In this document: positions 5,813 to 6,836 of the stretch, one piece after another | Position numbering within the stretch: position 1 is the stretch's first letter | Layout of the letters: the number at the start of each line of letters is the position of its first letter | Assembly: GCA_035289905.1 (NCBI GenBank) | Contig: DATDVT010000044.1 | Span: 1 to 6,836, forward strand | Origin: DATDVT01 sp035289905 | GTDB taxonomy: Archaea > Nanobdellota > Nanobdellia > SCGC-AAA011-G17 > GW2011-AR18 | Direction of reading: 5' to 3' | DNA length: 6,836 nucleotides | Position numbers and translations under genes: made by a program | The notes under the pieces: model-generated | Database searches by the model: none | The model's input: only the letters and a program-made list of their open reading frames with translations | What the model was told of the DNA's origin: nothing

Positions 5813-5834
5813 TTAGCCACTTATTAGTGGTTAA
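5813..5834. repeat. Imperfect inverted repeat over the start codon at 5827
   Basis: TTAGCCACT (5813-5821), loop TATT, AGTGGTTAA (5826-5834): nine paired positions with one G-T. It covers the predicted transcription start and the GTG codon. Because the predicted mRNA begins near 5827, only the right arm would be transcribed, so it is more likely a DNA operator than an RNA hairpin. Confidence 0.4.
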
Positions 5835-6222
5835 AATGTTCGAACAGGAAAATAGTGTGATAAATATAGAGGATGATAATGGAAATGATTATCAGCTGCG
5901 TAGATTATTATTTCCATTAATTGATATAGGTCTAATTACTGGGTATAATATTCGTAGAATACAGTTGCAAAGAAAACCTTATTGCTATCTGTATTTGCAT
6001 AGTTATTATCCTAAAGAAATAGAAGCTTGGAAGGAAGTTAGGAGAAATTTAAATTTTAATAGAAGAGTAATTATTGATAGAAATACTTCTTACAGATTAG
6101 CAGAATCTAGATGGGCTTCATATACTGATCACTTATTTGATGGTGATGGAAATAGATTGATATTTTTAAGTGAACTACAAAAAGAAGTAAAACAAAAAGA
6201 ATACTTCAAGGAGAGACTATAA
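5827..6222 (+). CDS. Hypothetical protein, first gene of a coupled pair
   Basis: 131 residues from GTG 5827 (MVKMFEQENSVINIEDDNGN...), or 128 from ATG 5836; the GTG is favoured because it is 25 bases from the TATA box centre. I do not recognise the family. The protein has an acidic N-terminus (residues 5-21), a mixed hydrophobic segment LLFPLIDIGLITGYN (27-41), an Arg-rich, aromatic middle (RRIQLQRKPYCYLYLHSYYP, 43-62), then a Trp/Arg-rich part (EAWKEVRRNL and ESRWASYTDHLFDGDGNRL) and a Lys/Glu-rich helical tail. There is no signal peptide and no clear transmembrane helix, so it is probably cytoplasmic. Codons such as CAG, CTG and CGT appear early, which are rare in its neighbours. The 3' end contains AAGGAG and overlaps or abuts the next reading frame, suggesting an operon. 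Confidence 0.72.
   Translation: MVKMFEQENSVINIEDDNGNDYQLRRLLFPLIDIGLITGYNIRRIQLQRKPYCYLYLHSYYPKEIEAWKEVRRNLNFNRRVIIDRNTSYRLAESRWASYTDHLFDGDGNRLIFLSELQKEVKQKEYFKERL
6208..6213 (+). promoter_or_regulatory. Shine-Dalgarno-like site before the last reading frame
   Basis: AAGGAG lies within the last codons of the upstream gene, 5 bases before ATA 6219 and 8 bases before ATT 6222. This spacing suits translation initiation at about 6219-6222 even though no ATG, GTG or in-frame TTG is there. Confidence 0.45.
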
Positions 6223-6836
6223 TTGGTAGAGATATACAATCAGAAGCAAGAATTTATTTAGATTATTTACCCAAAAAATTAGAACTATTTTATCTCTTAA
6301 ATAATAAATATATAGTTGATCAAAATGGTTCAATAGTTCTAGATGAATTAGAAGCTTGTAAAGAATTAGAAAGATATAGAAGAGAATTTAAATTTGGAGG
6401 TTTAGAAGCAAGATTAGAATTAGAACTTAATGAAGATATTAAAAAATTAAAAGGCTATAAAAGTGATTATTCAATGCAAGATGCATGGGAAGTTCCCTTT
6501 CAATTATTAACTTATAGAGTTAAACCAAAACTAAGATTTTTTTCATCTGTTGTTGAATTTCTTATTTTTGGTTATAATAAATATAGGTTTAATAGGCCAA
6601 TTAGTGCTCTAACATCTGAAACTACTGGATTATTTAAGAAATGTTTGGATATTTATAATTTTAATTATAGAAAAAATTCAAAAGTTTTAGCTGGGCAAAG
6701 CTCTAAAGATTATATTGATAATGTTGCTAAAGAAGATTATTATGAAGAAATGGTTATAGAAATTAACAAAGCAGAAAATAGAGATGGTTTAATAAAAGCT
6801 ATTGAATATATTCGACAAAAAAGAAAGGAGATGCTT
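6219..6836 (+). CDS. Hypothetical protein, second gene of the pair (partial, non-standard start)
   Basis: A reading frame open from 6174 to the right edge (6836) without a stop; 206 codons counted from ATA 6219. No ATG, GTG or TTG occurs in frame near the Shine-Dalgarno-like site; ATT 6222 or ATA 6219 are the only candidates by position, and the first in-frame ATG is at 6474. Protein-like sequence begins at IGRDIQSEARIYLDYLPKK and continues with hydrophobic/charged helical segments (LELFYLLNNKYIVDQNGSIV, then ELEACKELERYRREFKFGG), VPFQLLTYRVKPKLRFFSSV, and a Lys/Glu-rich helical end. I do not recognise the family; no catalytic motif, signal peptide or clear membrane helix stands out. Possible explanations for the start are initiation at ATT, a -1 frameshift from the upstream gene, or a one-base sequence error. 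Confidence 0.65.
   Translation, partial: MIGRDIQSEARIYLDYLPKKLELFYLLNNKYIVDQNGSIVLDELEACKELERYRREFKFGGLEARLELELNEDIKKLKGYKSDYSMQDAWEVPFQLLTYRVKPKLRFFSSVVEFLIFGYNKYRFNRPISALTSETTGLFKKCLDIYNFNYRKNSKVLAGQSSKDYIDNVAKEDYYEEMVIEINKAENRDGLIKAIEYIRQKRKEML

Noticed and set aside
6189..6200. A-rich run AAAACAAAAAGA as a programmed -1 slippery site
   Set aside because: The zero-frame codons are CAA AAA GAA, which do not form a canonical X-XXY-YYZ heptamer, and no downstream structure was evident; kept only as a possible sequence-error site.

Overview
This is an AT-rich archaeal chromosomal segment. The archaeal assignment rests on an archaeal-type glucose dehydrogenase, the archaeal/eukaryotic ribosomal proteins uL16 (L10e) and eL33 (L35Ae), an archaeal/eukaryotic-type prolyl-tRNA synthetase with a C-terminal Cys domain, and TATA-box promoters feeding leaderless starts. 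The low GC content, compact spacing, GTG starts and style of the hypothetical proteins suggest a DPANN-like lineage (Woesearchaeota/Pacearchaeota style), but that placement is inference.

Layout, left to right. 1-99 (-): beginning of a gene whose product has an N-terminal hydrophobic segment ending in a Cys; it runs off the left edge. 222-1274 (-): medium-chain zinc dehydrogenase, glucose 1-dehydrogenase type, with its own promoter overlapping the end of the ribosomal gene before it. 1300-2093 (-): two-gene ribosomal operon, eL33 then uL16, overlapping by one base. 2228-3691 (-): proS. 3769-4302 (+): membrane-anchored, pilin-like hypothetical, divergent from proS. 4310-5458 (-): family 4-type glycosyltransferase, convergent with the pilin-like gene. 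5591-5716 (-): a 41-residue AbrB-type DNA-binding domain fragment. 5827-6836 (+): two tightly linked unknown genes divergent from the fragment; the second lacks a standard start codon and runs off the right edge.

The strongest window-wide pattern is promoter geometry. All eight genes that begin a transcription unit have a TATA-like box centred about 24.5-26 bases before the start codon, which predicts leaderless mRNAs and supports two GTG starts. The two genes that follow another gene closely instead show translational coupling (1-base overlap) or a Shine-Dalgarno-like AAGGAG.

Most of the window is housekeeping (translation, sugar oxidation, surface glycosylation). The part most likely to hold something undescribed is the right end: a truncated AbrB-like gene, a divergent promoter region with several inverted repeats, and two unrecognised coupled genes. 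No RNA genes, CRISPR arrays, insertion sequences or origins were seen, and no stretch over 300 bases lacks a gene.
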